In this document: one piece after another, positions 8,792 to 18,174 of the stretch
Layout of the letters: every line of letters begins with the position of its first letter
How positions within the stretch are numbered: position 1 is the stretch's first letter
Assembly (NCBI GenBank): GCA_017501355.1
Contig: JAFVXA010000046.1
Span: forward strand, 43,568 to 107,567
Source: Oscillospiraceae bacterium
GTDB lineage: Bacteria > Bacillota > Clostridia > Oscillospirales > Oscillospiraceae
DNA: 64,000 bases
Reading direction: 5' to 3'
The notes under the pieces: model-generated
Seen by the model: the letters and a program-made list of their open reading frames with translations, nothing else
Databases searched by the model: none
What the model was told of the DNA's origin: nothing
Program-made: the position numbers and the translations under genes

Positions 8792-8898
8792 TGAGATTTC
8801 GACATTTTTTGCTGAAAGTTTAGAAAAGATGGGGCATGGAAGTATGAAAAAAAGGAATAAAAATAGGAGCAGACGGCACAGCCCCCTTGTCCCACCCC

Positions 8899-8927
8899 TT
8901 GCAATTTGAAAATGCCTTGTGTATAAT
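8899..8927 (+). promoter_or_regulatory. glyS promoter
   Basis: TTGCAA (8899-8904), 17 bases, TATAAT (8922-8927) with an extended TGTG. As at rpmH, the extended -10 also reads as a TTATACACA DnaA box on the complement. Confidence 0.8.
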
Positions 8928-8966
8928 TAAGGGTACTGTGAAAACAAGCGACAGGAGGTCTGCGCC

Positions 8967-10406
8967 ATGAAAAATACAGAAAAAACCATGGATAAAATCG
9001 TTGCTCTTTGCAAAAACAGAGGTTTTGTGTTTGCGGGCAGCGAAATTTACGGTGGTCTTGCCAACACCTGGGACTACGGTCCTCTCGGCGTTGAGCTGAA
9101 GAACAATATCAAGAAGGCATGGTGGAAGAAGTTCGTGCAGGAGAACCCCTACAACGTGGGTCTCGATGCGGCGATCCTGATGAATCCCCAGGTTTGGGTG
9201 GCATCCGGTCACGTCACCACCTTCAACGATCCCCTCATCGACTGCCGCAGCTGCAAGATGCGTCACCGTGCCGACAAGCTGATCGAGGACTGGAACGCAG
9301 AAAACGGTGTGGAGAACATGGTGGTGGAAGCCCTCAGCAATGAGGAGCTTGTGGGCTACATCCGCGAAAAGAATATTCCCTGCCCCGGCTGCGGTAAGAC
9401 CGACTTCACCGACATCCGCAAGTTCAACCTCATGTTCAAGACCCATCAGGGCGTGACGGAGGACAGCGCGGCTGAGGTCTATCTCCGCCCCGAGACTGCA
9501 CAGGGCATCTTCACTAACTTTGCCAATGTCCAGCGCACCACCCGCCGCAAGCTCCCCTTCGGCATCGGTCAGATCGGTAAGTCCTTCCGCAACGAGATTA
9601 CTCCCGGTAACTTCATCTTCCGCGTGCGTGAGTTCGAGCAGATGGAGCTGGAGTTCTTCTGTGAGCCCGGCACCGACCTGCAGTGGTTCGAGTACTGGCG
9701 CAATTACTGCCACGAGTGGCTCAAAGGTCTCGGTATGACCGAGGAGAATCTGCGCCTGCGTGACCACGATCCCGATGAGCTCTGCTTCTATTCCAAGGCA
9801 ACCACCGACTTCGAGTTCCTCTTCCCCTTCGGCTGGGGTGAACTCTGGGGCGTGGCTGACCGTACCGATTACGATCTGACCCAGCACATCAACACCTCCG
9901 GCAAGGATCTGACCTATTTCGATCAGGAAAAGAACGAGCGCTACATCCCCTATGTCATCGAGCCTTCTCTCGGTGTGGAGCGCAGCGTCCTCGCCTTCCT
10001 CTGCGACGCTTACGACGAGCAGGTGGTGGGTCAGGATAAGAACGGTAACGACGATGTCCGCGTTGTCATGCACTTCCATCCCGCACTCGCTCCCTTCAAG
10101 GCAACCATCCTGCCGCTCAGCAAGAAGGAAGTCCTCAGCGAGCCTGCCCGCAAGCTCCAGCAGGAGCTGAGCCGCGAGTGGATGATCGACTATGATGAGA
10201 CCGGTTCCATCGGCAAGCGCTATCGCCGCGCCGACGAGATCGGCACTCCCTTCTGCATCACCTTCGACTTTGAGACCGTGGGCGATCCCGAGAAGGGCAT
10301 CGAGGCTGACCACTGCGTCACCATCCGCGAGCGCGACACCATGGAACAGGTGCGCGTTCCCATCAGCGAAGTGCGCGACTATCTCGCAAAGAAGCTGGCA
10401 TATTAA
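8967..10406 (+). CDS. glyS: Glycyl-tRNA synthetase (single-chain, alpha2 type)
   Basis: Charges tRNA-Gly. The 479-residue chain is the eukaryote/archaea-like dimeric class II enzyme rather than the GlyQ/GlyS heterotetramer. The N-terminus has [17 protein letters not shown] and a zinc-type CRSCKMRH with a later CPGCGKTDF. Motif 2 is [15 protein letters not shown] and [11 protein letters not shown]. Motif 3 is near [13 protein letters not shown] and the C-terminal anticodon-binding domain begins around residue 370. A strong promoter and GACAGGAGG lie upstream and a terminator follows. No T-box is visible. Confidence 0.97.
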   Translation: MKNTEKTMDKIVALCKNRGFVFAGSEIYGGLANTWDYGPLGVELKNNIKKAWWKKFVQENPYNVGLDAAILMNPQVWVASGHVTTFNDPLIDCRSCKMRHRADKLIEDWNAENGVENMVVEALSNEELVGYIREKNIPCPGCGKTDFTDIRKFNLMFKTHQGVTEDSAAEVYLRPETAQGIFTNFANVQRTTRRKLPFGIGQIGKSFRNEITPGNFIFRVREFEQMELEFFCEPGTDLQWFEYWRNYCHEWLKGLGMTEENLRLRDHDPDELCFYSKATTDFEFLFPFGWGELWGVADRTDYDLTQHINTSGKDLTYFDQEKNERYIPYVIEPSLGVERSVLAFLCDAYDEQVVGQDKNGNDDVRVVMHFHPALAPFKATILPLSKKEVLSEPARKLQQELSREWMIDYDETGSIGKRYRRADEIGTPFCITFDFETVGDPEKGIEADHCVTIRERDTMEQVRVPISEVRDYLAKKLAY

Positions 10407-10413
10407 AGAAACG

Positions 10414-10445
10414 AAACGTCGGCAGAGATTCTGCCGACGTTTTTT
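10414..10445 (+). terminator. glyS terminator
   Basis: Stem AAACGTCGGCAG / CTGCCGACGTTT around AGATT, then TTTTT. It falls between the glyS stop and the next start, so the sulfatase gene is either expressed by read-through or from an unseen promoter. Confidence 0.9.
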
Positions 10446-10457
10446 CCGAAAGGAGAG

Positions 10458-12311
10458 ATGACGTTGAAGCATTGGCTGTTTTGGAAAGAAAAGGACGTGC
10501 TTTGGCCGCAGAAAAAACTGAAATGGTACGCCGCGTGGCGCTTGCTCGCGTTGCTCGCGGTCTCCGTCTGCTGGGGTCTTGCCCTGCTGGTGGCATCCCA
10601 GGGAAGCTATCCCCTGCAAAACCTCAAAACCTTTGTGGAAACGCCCCTGCTCGCGGTGATGAACGTGATCCCCGTGGTGTTTTTGTCCCTTCTCTTTTAT
10701 GCGGCGCTGGCAAGGGCACTGCCTGCGTTTGCGCTGAGCGGCGGTATCTGGCTGGGCTTTACCCTCACGAATTACTATTTGCTCCGCTTCCGTGACGACC
10801 CCCTGATGGCGCTGGATCTGTTGGACTTTTTCACCGCCATGCACTTCAAGAACCAGTATGACCTCATGCCCGAAAATCGACTTTGGGCAGTGCTGGGCTG
10901 TTTTGTGGTTGCCCTGCTTTTCCTCGGAATCTTTGCCCGTGGCAAGGGAGCGGGGAAGCGGCTGCGCCTCACCATCCTTGCGATCCTGCTGCTCTCTGCC
11001 TATCCGCTGGGACTACTCTATGTGAGTGACGAGGTGTATGAGGAAAAGATGGCGAACTTCAACCACTTCAGCCCTTGGTCGGACACCCAGCAGTATCTTG
11101 CGCGGGGCTTTGTCTATTCCTTCCTCCACAGTGTCCCCGATCTGATCCCCTCCGAGCCCCAGGGCTATGACGCGGCGCATGAAGGAGGTATTCTGGAAAG
11201 TTTCACCGAAACGGATATCCCCGCAAACAAAAAGGTAAACTTTCTCTCCATTCAGCTGGAAGCCTTTGCGGACTTTTCCACAATGGGCATGGATGGTGTG
11301 GATTTTTCCCTCTACAATGACTATCACGCCCTTGAGCAGGAGAGCTACACAGGCGACCTCATTACCAACATTTTCGCGGGCGGTACGGTGGACACGGAGC
11401 GCTGCGTGCTGACGGGCAGCGCACAACTGGAGAAAAACTACCGCAAAAACACCAATTCCTACGCGTGGTGGCTGCGACAGCAGGGCTACACCGTCCACGG
11501 CAGTCATCCCTGTTTCCACTCCTTCTATAACCGCGTCAACATCAACCGCTATCTGGGCTTTGAGGACTACCGCTACTACGACGACTACTATTTGCAGCGT
11601 GTGGACGGGGGACTTACCACCGACGATATTTTGTTCCCCGAAATTCTGATGTGGATGCAGCAGAGCATCGCCGAGACGGGCAAGCCCTGCTTCTCCTATA
11701 ATGTCAGCTATCAGAACCACGGTCCCTATGATGCGACCGCGTCCGAGAAAAACTATGTCACAGGGAATGTCAGCGAGGAAAGCCGTCATATTCTCAACAA
11801 TTATCTCTACAATGTAGAGGACACCATCGGTGCCATCACGCAGCTGGTGGAGGAGCTCCGCGTCTGGGACGAGCCCGTGGTGCTGCTGCTCTTCGGTGAC
11901 CATAAGCCGTGGCTCGGCTATGGGAACTCCGTCTATCAGGAGTTCTCCGTGGACTTTGAACTCTCCTCGCCTGCGGGACTTCGGAATTATTACGGCACCC
12001 GCTATCTCATCTGGGCGAATGACGCGGCAAAGGCAGCCCTCGGCAAGGATTTTGTGGGGAACGGTCCCGCCATCAGCAGTAATTTCCTGCTCGGTGAGGT
12101 CTTTTCCCTCTGCGGCATCCGCGGTCCTGCCATGATGCAGTATGCGGAGCAGATCCGCCAGACCCTGCCTGTGCTGACTTCTACGGGGTACTATCTCAAG
12201 GATGGCACGGTCAGAACGGAGCTTTCCGCGACGGAGGAAACGGCGCTTGCGGAGTATACCCGCGTCTCGTATTATTGGCGAAACGAATTTCTCTACGAAA
12301 AAATGAATTGA
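10458..12311 (+). CDS. LtaS-like sulfatase/phosphoglycerol transferase membrane protein
   Basis: A 617-residue protein with about five N-terminal membrane segments (within residues 25-185) and an extracellular alkaline-phosphatase/sulfatase fold domain (about 255-600). Metal and catalytic residues fit the LtaS family: IQLEAFADF (acidic ligand), FAGGTVDTE with the expected catalytic Thr, and LFGDHKPWLG (Asp-His ligands). Such enzymes transfer glycerol phosphate from lipids to lipoteichoic acid or other glycans. The ATG at 10458 lies only 2 bases from GGAG; a TTG at 10464 has better spacing (8 bases). The exact polymer made is unknown. Confidence 0.9.
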   Translation: MTLKHWLFWKEKDVLWPQKKLKWYAAWRLLALLAVSVCWGLALLVASQGSYPLQNLKTFVETPLLAVMNVIPVVFLSLLFYAALARALPAFALSGGIWLGFTLTNYYLLRFRDDPLMALDLLDFFTAMHFKNQYDLMPENRLWAVLGCFVVALLFLGIFARGKGAGKRLRLTILAILLLSAYPLGLLYVSDEVYEEKMANFNHFSPWSDTQQYLARGFVYSFLHSVPDLIPSEPQGYDAAHEGGILESFTETDIPANKKVNFLSIQLEAFADFSTMGMDGVDFSLYNDYHALEQESYTGDLITNIFAGGTVDTERCVLTGSAQLEKNYRKNTNSYAWWLRQQGYTVHGSHPCFHSFYNRVNINRYLGFEDYRYYDDYYLQRVDGGLTTDDILFPEILMWMQQSIAETGKPCFSYNVSYQNHGPYDATASEKNYVTGNVSEESRHILNNYLYNVEDTIGAITQLVEELRVWDEPVVLLLFGDHKPWLGYGNSVYQEFSVDFELSSPAGLRNYYGTRYLIWANDAAKAALGKDFVGNGPAISSNFLLGEVFSLCGIRGPAMMQYAEQIRQTLPVLTSTGYYLKDGTVRTELSATEETALAEYTRVSYYWRNEFLYEKMN

Positions 12312-12458
12312 GTTTTTGGTTTATTTTAAAATTGTTCAAAATTTCTTCATGATTTCAGAGGGAAAATGCGATATGATGAGTTTGCAGGGGAGGACAGGAC
12401 CCTGCAAGACATAGAAACCATTTTCCATTTCCCTCTCTTTTTTCTCCCCCAAGAAAAG

Positions 12459-12496
12459 AACAGGAGCGGAGGCTATTCAGCCTCCGCTCCTGTTTT
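12459..12496 (+). terminator. Terminator between sulfatase gene and nitroreductase gene
   Basis: Sixteen-base stem AACAGGAGCGGAGGCT / AGCCTCCGCTCCTGTT with an ATTC loop and TTGTTG after it; the complement also has a T-containing tail. It sits between convergent genes and may serve both. The rest of 12312-12546 is AT-rich with no gene. Confidence 0.85.
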
Positions 12497-12546
12497 GTTG
12501 TTTTTTGAGAGCATTCAGAAAGTTTTCCAAACTTGTGAAAAACTTT

Positions 12547-13278
12547 TTAAGTTTCTTCGTACTGTCTGAGATATTCTGCCACGGAGCGACTCATTTCACG
12601 GGAAAATTCGCTGTTATACTTCCGCTTGCAGAATGCCTGCATCCATTCGGTGTAAGATTTTACGCCGCAGCGTGGCGTCCACATCTCCTCCAGATCCTCG
12701 TCGCTGAGGCAGCGATAGCCGTTTTCGTGGACGATGAACTTCTGCTCCACGCGTGCGGGCTTCGGGCGATCCTTCTGCTGCTGGGTAGGATAGCCGAAGA
12801 TGAGCATACCCACGGGGAACACAAATTCGGGCAGGTTCAAAAGCGCGCGCTGCTCCGCGCAGTTTTCCATCACATCGCCGATGTAGCAGCTGCCGATGCC
12901 GAGACTTTCCGCCGCGGTGACGGCATTCTGCGCCGCGATCATGGTGTCGCTCACCGCCAGCATCAGATCGCCGATGGCAGGCTTGCGGGGCGCGCAGCCT
13001 GTTGCAAGGTAAGCATCATACCACTTTTTGCAGTCGGCGCAGAAAATGAGCACCATTTTTGCTTCGGCGATCATGCCTTGATGGTCACAGGTCTCCACAA
13101 GGCGGTCTTTGATCTTCTGGTCGGTGATGTCGAGAATGGTATAGAGCTGCTGGTTGCCTGCGGTGGGTGCTTCGGCGGCAGCTTTCAGAATCAGCGCCTT
13201 GTCCGCAGGGGAGATCTCCTGCTCGGTGTAGACACGCATGGACTTGCGCTCGATGAGCCCGCGAATCACTTCGTTCAT
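12547..13278 (-). CDS. Nitroreductase family FMN oxidoreductase
   Basis: A 243-residue flavoprotein of the nitroreductase (NfsA/FRP-like) fold. The N-terminal LIERKSMRVYTEQEIS provides the FMN-phosphate Arg/Ser contacts, and EAPTAGNQQLYTILDI, AAESLGIGSCYIGDV and PVGMLIFGYP are the other family landmarks. Family members reduce nitro- and quinone compounds with NAD(P)H, but the physiological substrate here is not evident. The C-terminal 40 residues (SYTEWMQAFCKRKYNSEFS) match the usual tail of clostridial members. Separated from alaX by 36 bases, so probably co-transcribed with it. Confidence 0.92.
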   Translation of the reverse strand: MNEVIRGLIERKSMRVYTEQEISPADKALILKAAAEAPTAGNQQLYTILDITDQKIKDRLVETCDHQGMIAEAKMVLIFCADCKKWYDAYLATGCAPRKPAIGDLMLAVSDTMIAAQNAVTAAESLGIGSCYIGDVMENCAEQRALLNLPEFVFPVGMLIFGYPTQQQKDRPKPARVEQKFIVHENGYRCLSDEDLEEMWTPRCGVKSYTEWMQAFCKRKYNSEFSREMSRSVAEYLRQYEET

Positions 13279-13314
13279 AGTTTTGCTCCTGTTCAGTCGA
13301 AATTGTGGAAAATG

Positions 13315-14463
13315 TTAGGCGAAAAAGGCGCGAATCTCGCTCTCGTCTGCGGTGCAGCTGCCCTGAATGAAGCCGTCACGACCGCCGCCGCGACCATGGA
13401 GCGCAGCGTTCATCTCCTTGGCGAAGGCGCGCTCGTCACCGCCATCTGCAAGGCGAACGGCGTACTTATAGTTGCCGTCAGCTCCTGCGAACACCGCGCA
13501 GCGCCCGCCGCAGCGTTCGCCGATGGCAACGGCGAGACGGCGCAGGCTCTCGGCGTTCATTTCGCCCTCCATGAGCAGCACATCGCCCTTGCCCTCGTAC
13601 TCGGCGGCGCGGAAGCTATTGAGCTGTTCTTCAAGAGCAGCGGCACGCATTTTTTCTGCCGCCAGCTCGTTCTTCATGCGAATGACCGCATCTGCGGTTT
13701 CGAGGGGCTTTGCGGAAAGCACCTGAGAAATGACGGTGTTTTGCAGGTGCAGATGAGTGAGGTAATCAAAGGCGCGCTTGCCCGCAATGATCTCGAGGCG
13801 GCTGCCGCTGCGGAACTTCTGGTTGCTCAGCACCTTCAGCAGACCCACCTGACCCGCGCTCTGCACATGGGTGCCGCAGCAGGCGCAGCAGTCCGCGCCG
13901 GGGAAGGAGACGATGCGGACATCGCCGGGGATCTCCTTCTTGCTGCGGTAGGTCAGTTCCTTCAGCTCTTCCTGATTGTACAGACGGATGTCCACGGGAG
14001 CATCGGAATAAATGTAGTGATTTGCCAGAGTCTCCACCTGACGGGCGACCTCATCACTGACCTCACCGCTGAAATCCACGGTCACGGTGTCGCTGCCCAT
14101 GTGGAAGCCCACGTTTTCAAAGCCCGTGAGGGAGTGGAGAATGCCGCTGAAAATATGCTCGCCGCTGTGCTGCTGCATGTGGTCAAAGCGGCGACCCCAG
14201 TTGATCTCGCCAACCACTTCACTGCCCGCGTCCAGTGCGCCGGTGCAGTGGTGGGTGATGATGCCATTCTTCTCATGTACGTCGGTCACAATGACGCAGC
14301 CGTTGATGATGCCCTGATCGGCGGGCTGACCGCCGCCTTCGGGGTAAAAGGCGGTCTGGTCGAGAACGATGTCAAAACCGTCCTTGCCGCTCTCGCAGGA
14401 GACGACCTTGGCGGTGAAGCGGGTGAGATAGGGGTTTTCTGCATAAAGCTTTCTGGTTTCCAT
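13315..14463 (-). CDS. Alanyl-tRNA editing protein AlaX (long form with DHHA1)
   Basis: A stand-alone homologue of the AlaRS editing domain that deacylates mischarged Ser-tRNA-Ala or Gly-tRNA-Ala. The N-terminal 240 residues contain the zinc-binding HxxxH (QQHSGEHIFSG) and the CCACCGTHV cysteine/histidine site. The C-terminal third, with GGRDGFIQGSC near the end, is a DHHA1 domain. The frame is open 25 codons upstream of the ATG at 14463, but METRKLYAENPYLTRF is the conserved N-terminus. It follows the GH3 gene by 16 bases. Length 382 residues, normal for the long AlaX form. Confidence 0.93.
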   Translation of the reverse strand: METRKLYAENPYLTRFTAKVVSCESGKDGFDIVLDQTAFYPEGGGQPADQGIINGCVIVTDVHEKNGIITHHCTGALDAGSEVVGEINWGRRFDHMQQHSGEHIFSGILHSLTGFENVGFHMGSDTVTVDFSGEVSDEVARQVETLANHYIYSDAPVDIRLYNQEELKELTYRSKKEIPGDVRIVSFPGADCCACCGTHVQSAGQVGLLKVLSNQKFRSGSRLEIIAGKRAFDYLTHLHLQNTVISQVLSAKPLETADAVIRMKNELAAEKMRAAALEEQLNSFRAAEYEGKGDVLLMEGEMNAESLRRLAVAIGERCGGRCAVFAGADGNYKYAVRLADGGDERAFAKEMNAALHGRGGGRDGFIQGSCTADESEIRAFFA

Positions 14464-14479
14464 GGGAAAAGTCCTCTTT

Positions 14480-15634
14480 TCAGTTGATATGGATGAGCCC
14501 GAGGGCGATTTTTGTCTGCAAAATGCGGGTAACGGCATCGTCGATGCGTCCTTCGCGGATGGTGCCGTTTTTCACCGCCTCGATCACGAGGGGGATTTGG
14601 CTGTGGTAGTCGCTGGTCACGATCATGTCATTGCCCGCAAGGGCGGCAAGGACGGCAACCGAGCCGTCGGCAGCGTAGGCTTCCACCGCTTCCATGGCGA
14701 GATCATCCGTGAGGATGATGCCGTCAAAGTGCAGCTTGTCCCGCAGGAGGTTATGAACCACAGGGGAGAGGGAAGCGGGGAGTGTCTCATCCACGTCCGC
14801 CATGATGTTGTGGGAGACAAGAACGAAGGGAGAGCCTGCCTCAATGCCTGCCGTGAAGGGAAGGAAATCGTTCTCCATAAAGGATTCGAGGCTTCGCTCG
14901 TCCAAGGCGATGCCTGTGTGGGTGTCCACATTGCTGCCGTAGCCAGGGAAGTGCTTGAGGACAGATGCAACGCCCTGTTCGTTCATCTGGGTCACCACGG
15001 CTTTCGTGACTTCTGCGGTGGTGGCGGCATCCTGACCGAGAGAGCGGTCATAGATGAAGTCATTCGGGTTCGTGGAAATGTCCACCACAGGGGCGAAGTT
15101 CACATTGATGCCGAAAGAACAGAGCAGGGCATTGCGCTCGGCATCCTCTGCAAGCACCGCATCGAGACCGCCGTCCCGGTAGAGCTTTTGGGGTGCTTTG
15201 AAACGAGAACTGCGGAACTGCTTCTGGCTGCTGACACGGCAGACCGTGCCGCCCTCCTCATCCACGCCGATGAACAGGGGGAGGGAAGCCGCAGACTGAT
15301 AGGCTGCGATGTTCCCTGCGGCTTCGTCAAAGGTTTTGTCCTTGAAATCCCGACCGAACAGCAGAATGCCGCCGAGATGATATGTCGCCACATCCTCTGC
15401 GGCATGCAGCTCGGGACAGCGGACGAAAAAGAGCTGCCCCACCTTTTGCTCGAGGGTCATGGAAGCGAGCTGCTCACTGATATAGAGTTCTTCGGGGGTC
15501 GGTTCAGGTTCGGGGATTGGCTCCGGCTCTTCCACCACTTCGGGGGCAAGGGTCTCCACCGCATCCTCCGCGGGGGCTTCGCCGCAGGCGCTGAGCAGGA
15601 GCAGCAGGGTGAGAATGAGTGCAAGACGTTTCAT
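14480..15634 (-). CDS. Glycoside hydrolase family 3 lipoprotein (NagZ-like)
   Basis: Predicted exported beta-N-acetylhexosaminidase. The 384-residue protein has a lipoprotein signal with lipobox LLSAC (Cys17), a proline/glutamate-rich linker (about 25-50) and a GH3 barrel. The NagZ-type catalytic loop is KHFPGYGSNVDTH, keeping the Asp-x-His dyad but with Tyr where KHFPGHG has His. The nucleophile Asp lies in ILTDDLAME. Secreted NagZ homologues in Gram-positives release GlcNAc from muropeptides during wall turnover. It leads a three-gene minus-strand run with alaX and the nitroreductase, an odd functional mix. Confidence 0.92.
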   Translation of the reverse strand: MKRLALILTLLLLLSACGEAPAEDAVETLAPEVVEEPEPIPEPEPTPEELYISEQLASMTLEQKVGQLFFVRCPELHAAEDVATYHLGGILLFGRDFKDKTFDEAAGNIAAYQSAASLPLFIGVDEEGGTVCRVSSQKQFRSSRFKAPQKLYRDGGLDAVLAEDAERNALLCSFGINVNFAPVVDISTNPNDFIYDRSLGQDAATTAEVTKAVVTQMNEQGVASVLKHFPGYGSNVDTHTGIALDERSLESFMENDFLPFTAGIEAGSPFVLVSHNIMADVDETLPASLSPVVHNLLRDKLHFDGIILTDDLAMEAVEAYAADGSVAVLAALAGNDMIVTSDYHSQIPLVIEAVKNGTIREGRIDDAVTRILQTKIALGLIHIN

Positions 15635-15705
15635 AAAAAACCTCCGTCTTGTTGATTTTTGTCTGATTTATTGTAGCATAATTGATGGAAAAAAGAAACA
15701 GGCTT

Positions 15706-16253
15706 TGCACTTTGGCAAGTGCATACCTTCTCTCAGCACCGTCGCGGCATGACGATTCCCGGGTGCTTCGCCCCCGCTAATTTTCAGCCCCCCATTTTTC
15801 CGTGAAGATTTGCACTCGCAGGAGTGCATTCATATTCAACCCCACATCTTCTTTTTCTTTCTCTTGCGAAAGAAAAAGAAGACGTGCCGTTGACGGTACA
15901 GAAGAAAAAGAAAACGCCGTGGGTGCGTATCGACAGCCGGACCCTCTAACCGAATATTTTCCTTTCGCAAGTTATGCTGCGTTACGAATTGACCTGCTCC
16001 TATTTTCGCTGCCGCTCGCATACCAGTTGTCGAAACGCTCTGCACCAGCGGCAGCGAAAGTAGCAGCAGAACAAATCGACAAGCACTCTGCACTCACGCA
16101 AGTACTGTAGTTGTTTTTTGACCCAGCCATCGACAAGCTGCCAAAACGATTTCTTTTTCTTTTCCACCGCCAGCGGCGCATTTTCTTTTTCTTTGACACG
16201 CCAAAGAAAAAGAAAATGGGGGGCTGAAAAAGGTTGGCACTTGCATAAGTGCC
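15706..16253. repeat. Modular hairpin repeat, copy A (plus a truncated fragment)
   Basis: The core element spans 15811-16253 and ends in small hairpins TGCACTC-GCAG-GAGTGCA (15811-15828) and GGCACTT-GCAT-AAGTGCC (16236-16253). Inside are two long hairpins made of polypyrimidine/polypurine arms: 15843-15886 (arm CACATCTTCTTTTTCTTT) and 16179-16218 (arm CATTTTCTTTTTCTTTG). The middle is an unstructured 200-base module that includes GTGCGTATCGACAG. A truncated second piece lies at 15706-15800 with its own TGCACTT/AAGTGCA hairpin. The core is homologous, in reverse orientation, to 51539-52090. The rest of 15635-16322 holds no gene; small open frames here are products of the repeat. Confidence 0.85.
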
Positions 16254-16322
16254 ATACCTTCGTTATCAAAGAAAATGGATAGCAGAAAGAGCCGCCCGAT
16301 TGGGCGGCTCTGTTGTTTCGGT

Positions 16323-18101
16323 TTATTCCACCTCTGCGGTGATGGCGATGTGCAGCTCGTCCAGCTGCTTCTGGGTGACGGTGGAGGGAGCGTCCATCAT
16401 GATATCCTGTGCGTTCTTGTTCATGGGGAAGGGGATGATCTCGCGGATGGATTCCTCACCGGCAAGGAGCATCACCATGCGGTCCACACCGGGAGCGATG
16501 CCTGCGTGGGGAGGAGCACCGTAGGTGAAGGCGTTGTACATAGCGGGGAACTTCTTCTTCACGTCCTCTTCGCCAAGGCGCACCATCTGGAATGCCTTGA
16601 TCATAATTTCGGGATCGTGGTTACGGACAGCGCCGGAGCTGAGCTCCACACCGTTGCACACGAGGTCGTACTGGTCAGCGGTGATGCTGAGAGGATCGAT
16701 CTCGCCGCGCTCAGCCTTGAGCAGGGTCTCCATACCGCCGCTGGGCATGGAGAAGGGATTGTGGCAGAACTCCAGCTCGCCGCTCTCCTCGCCGATCTCG
16801 TACATGGGGAAGTCCACGATCCAGCAGAACTCGTAGCGCTCCTTGTCCATGTGCTCGGGGCAGGCAGCGCCCAGCATCTTGCGGAGCACACCTGCGGTCT
16901 TCTGTGCCTGACCCTTCTTGCCTGCGGTGAGACCCACGAAGCAGCCGGGCTTCAGGTTCAGCTTTTCAGTCAGCTCTGCCTTCTTCTCCACCATGAACTT
17001 GGCGAGACCGCCTGCGAACTCGCCGTTCTCGTCCACCTTGAACCAGTAGGGCTTCTGACCTGCCTGTACTTCCACGTCAGCGCAAAGCTTGTCCACAGCC
17101 TTGCGGGCGAGGGTGCAGTCGGTGACGACGATCGCCTTGACGGTGTTGCCGTCTGCGAAGTTTTCAAAGCCGCAGTCAGCGACGATATCGGTCACATCTT
17201 CCACCTCGAGGTCGATGCGCAGGTCGGGCTTATCGCTGCCGTAACGCTCCATTGCCTCGGTGAAGGGGATGCGGCGGAAGGGAGCGGAGGATGCCACGTC
17301 ATAGGTGCCGTACTTAGCGAAGATGGGGGGCAGAACATCCTCGAGGATGGCGAACACATCGTCCTGACCGGCAAATGCCATTTCCATATCCAGCTGATAG
17401 AACTCGCCGGGGGAGCGGTCGCCGCGGGCATCCTCATCGCGGAAGCAGGGAGCGATCTGGAAGTAACGGTCGAAGCCGGAGGTCATCAGCAGCTGCTTGA
17501 ACTGCTGGGGAGCCTGAGGCAGCGCGTAGAACTTGCCGGGGTGCTTACGAGCGGGAACGAGGTAGTCACGGGCACCCTCAGGAGAGGAAGCGGTGAGGAT
17601 GGGGGTGGTGATCTCGAGGAAGTCGTGATCGGTCATGGCCTTGCGCAGGGCAGACACCACCTGGCAGCGCAGGATGATGTTGTTCTTGACTGCGGGGTTG
17701 CGCAGGTCGAGATAGCGGTGCTTCAGACGCTGGGTCTCGTCAGCCTCGCGGCTGCGGTTGATCTCGAAGGGCAGCTCGTTGTGGCGGCAGCGACCGAGAA
17801 CTTCGATCTTGGTGGGAACCACTTCGATCTCGCCGGTGGGAAGCTTGCTGTTCTTGCTGCTGCGCTCGCGGACAACGCCCTCCACAGAGATGGTGGATTC
17901 CTTGTTCAGGCTCTTGATCAGCTGCATCATCTCTTCGGTCTCGATGACGATCTGAGTGGTGCCGTAGAAGTCGCGGAGGATGACGAAGGCGAAGTTGCTG
18001 CCAACCTCGCGGACGTTTTCCATGAAGCCGCAGAGCTTCACAGTCTCGCCTGCGTTGGCAAGGCGCAGCGCGCCGCAGGTATGCGTACGGTTCTGCATCA
18101 T
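16323..18101 (-). CDS. aspS: Aspartyl-tRNA synthetase
   Basis: Charges tRNA-Asp (and possibly tRNA-Asn if the organism uses the amidotransferase route). The 592-residue bacterial-type class II enzyme has an N-terminal OB anticodon-binding domain (GETVKLCGFMENVREVGSNF). Motif 2 (FQIAPCFRDEDARGDRSPGEFYQLD) follows, then the bacteria-specific GAD insert around residues 300-410 and motif 3 with GIAPGVDRMVMLL. AAAGGAG lies upstream. It is transcribed after hisS on the same strand but has its own promoter in the 73-base gap. Confidence 0.98.
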   Translation of the reverse strand: MMQNRTHTCGALRLANAGETVKLCGFMENVREVGSNFAFVILRDFYGTTQIVIETEEMMQLIKSLNKESTISVEGVVRERSSKNSKLPTGEIEVVPTKIEVLGRCRHNELPFEINRSREADETQRLKHRYLDLRNPAVKNNIILRCQVVSALRKAMTDHDFLEITTPILTASSPEGARDYLVPARKHPGKFYALPQAPQQFKQLLMTSGFDRYFQIAPCFRDEDARGDRSPGEFYQLDMEMAFAGQDDVFAILEDVLPPIFAKYGTYDVASSAPFRRIPFTEAMERYGSDKPDLRIDLEVEDVTDIVADCGFENFADGNTVKAIVVTDCTLARKAVDKLCADVEVQAGQKPYWFKVDENGEFAGGLAKFMVEKKAELTEKLNLKPGCFVGLTAGKKGQAQKTAGVLRKMLGAACPEHMDKERYEFCWIVDFPMYEIGEESGELEFCHNPFSMPSGGMETLLKAERGEIDPLSITADQYDLVCNGVELSSGAVRNHDPEIMIKAFQMVRLGEEDVKKKFPAMYNAFTYGAPPHAGIAPGVDRMVMLLAGEESIREIIPFPMNKNAQDIMMDAPSTVTQKQLDELHIAITAEVE

Positions 18102-18144
18102 AGTGTGTAATCTCCTTTTATGGTGAAAATTGATTATAGACTGT

Positions 18145-18174
18145 ATTATAAGATGCGAATATTACGATTCGCAA
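18145..18174 (-). promoter_or_regulatory. aspS promoter with internal dyad
   Basis: On the complement TTGCGA (18174-18169), an 18-base spacer and TATAAT (18150-18145), starting one base after the hisS stop. The spacer and -35 form an imperfect hairpin TGCGAAT ... ATTCGCA around CGTAATATT. A homologous 40-base segment precedes mscL. Confidence 0.65.

Noticed and set aside
8918..8926. TTATACACA DnaA box at the glyS promoter as an origin element
   Set aside because: It is isolated, 4 kb from dnaA, and fully explained by an extended -10 TGTGTATAAT.
12505..14487. Plus-strand open frame of 660 codons opposite nitroreductase and alaX
   Set aside because: Antisense to two recognised genes; no motif.
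15749..15760. Noc-binding site (GATTCCCGGG)
   Set aside because: Only part of ATTTCCCGGGAAAT is matched and it lies within the repeat fragment; the similar CGATTCCCGG in copy C shows it is a repeat feature.
15802..16269. Several short open frames in repeat copy A
   Set aside because: Lysine/phenylalanine-rich products come from the polypurine tracts; no ribosome sites or conservation between copies.
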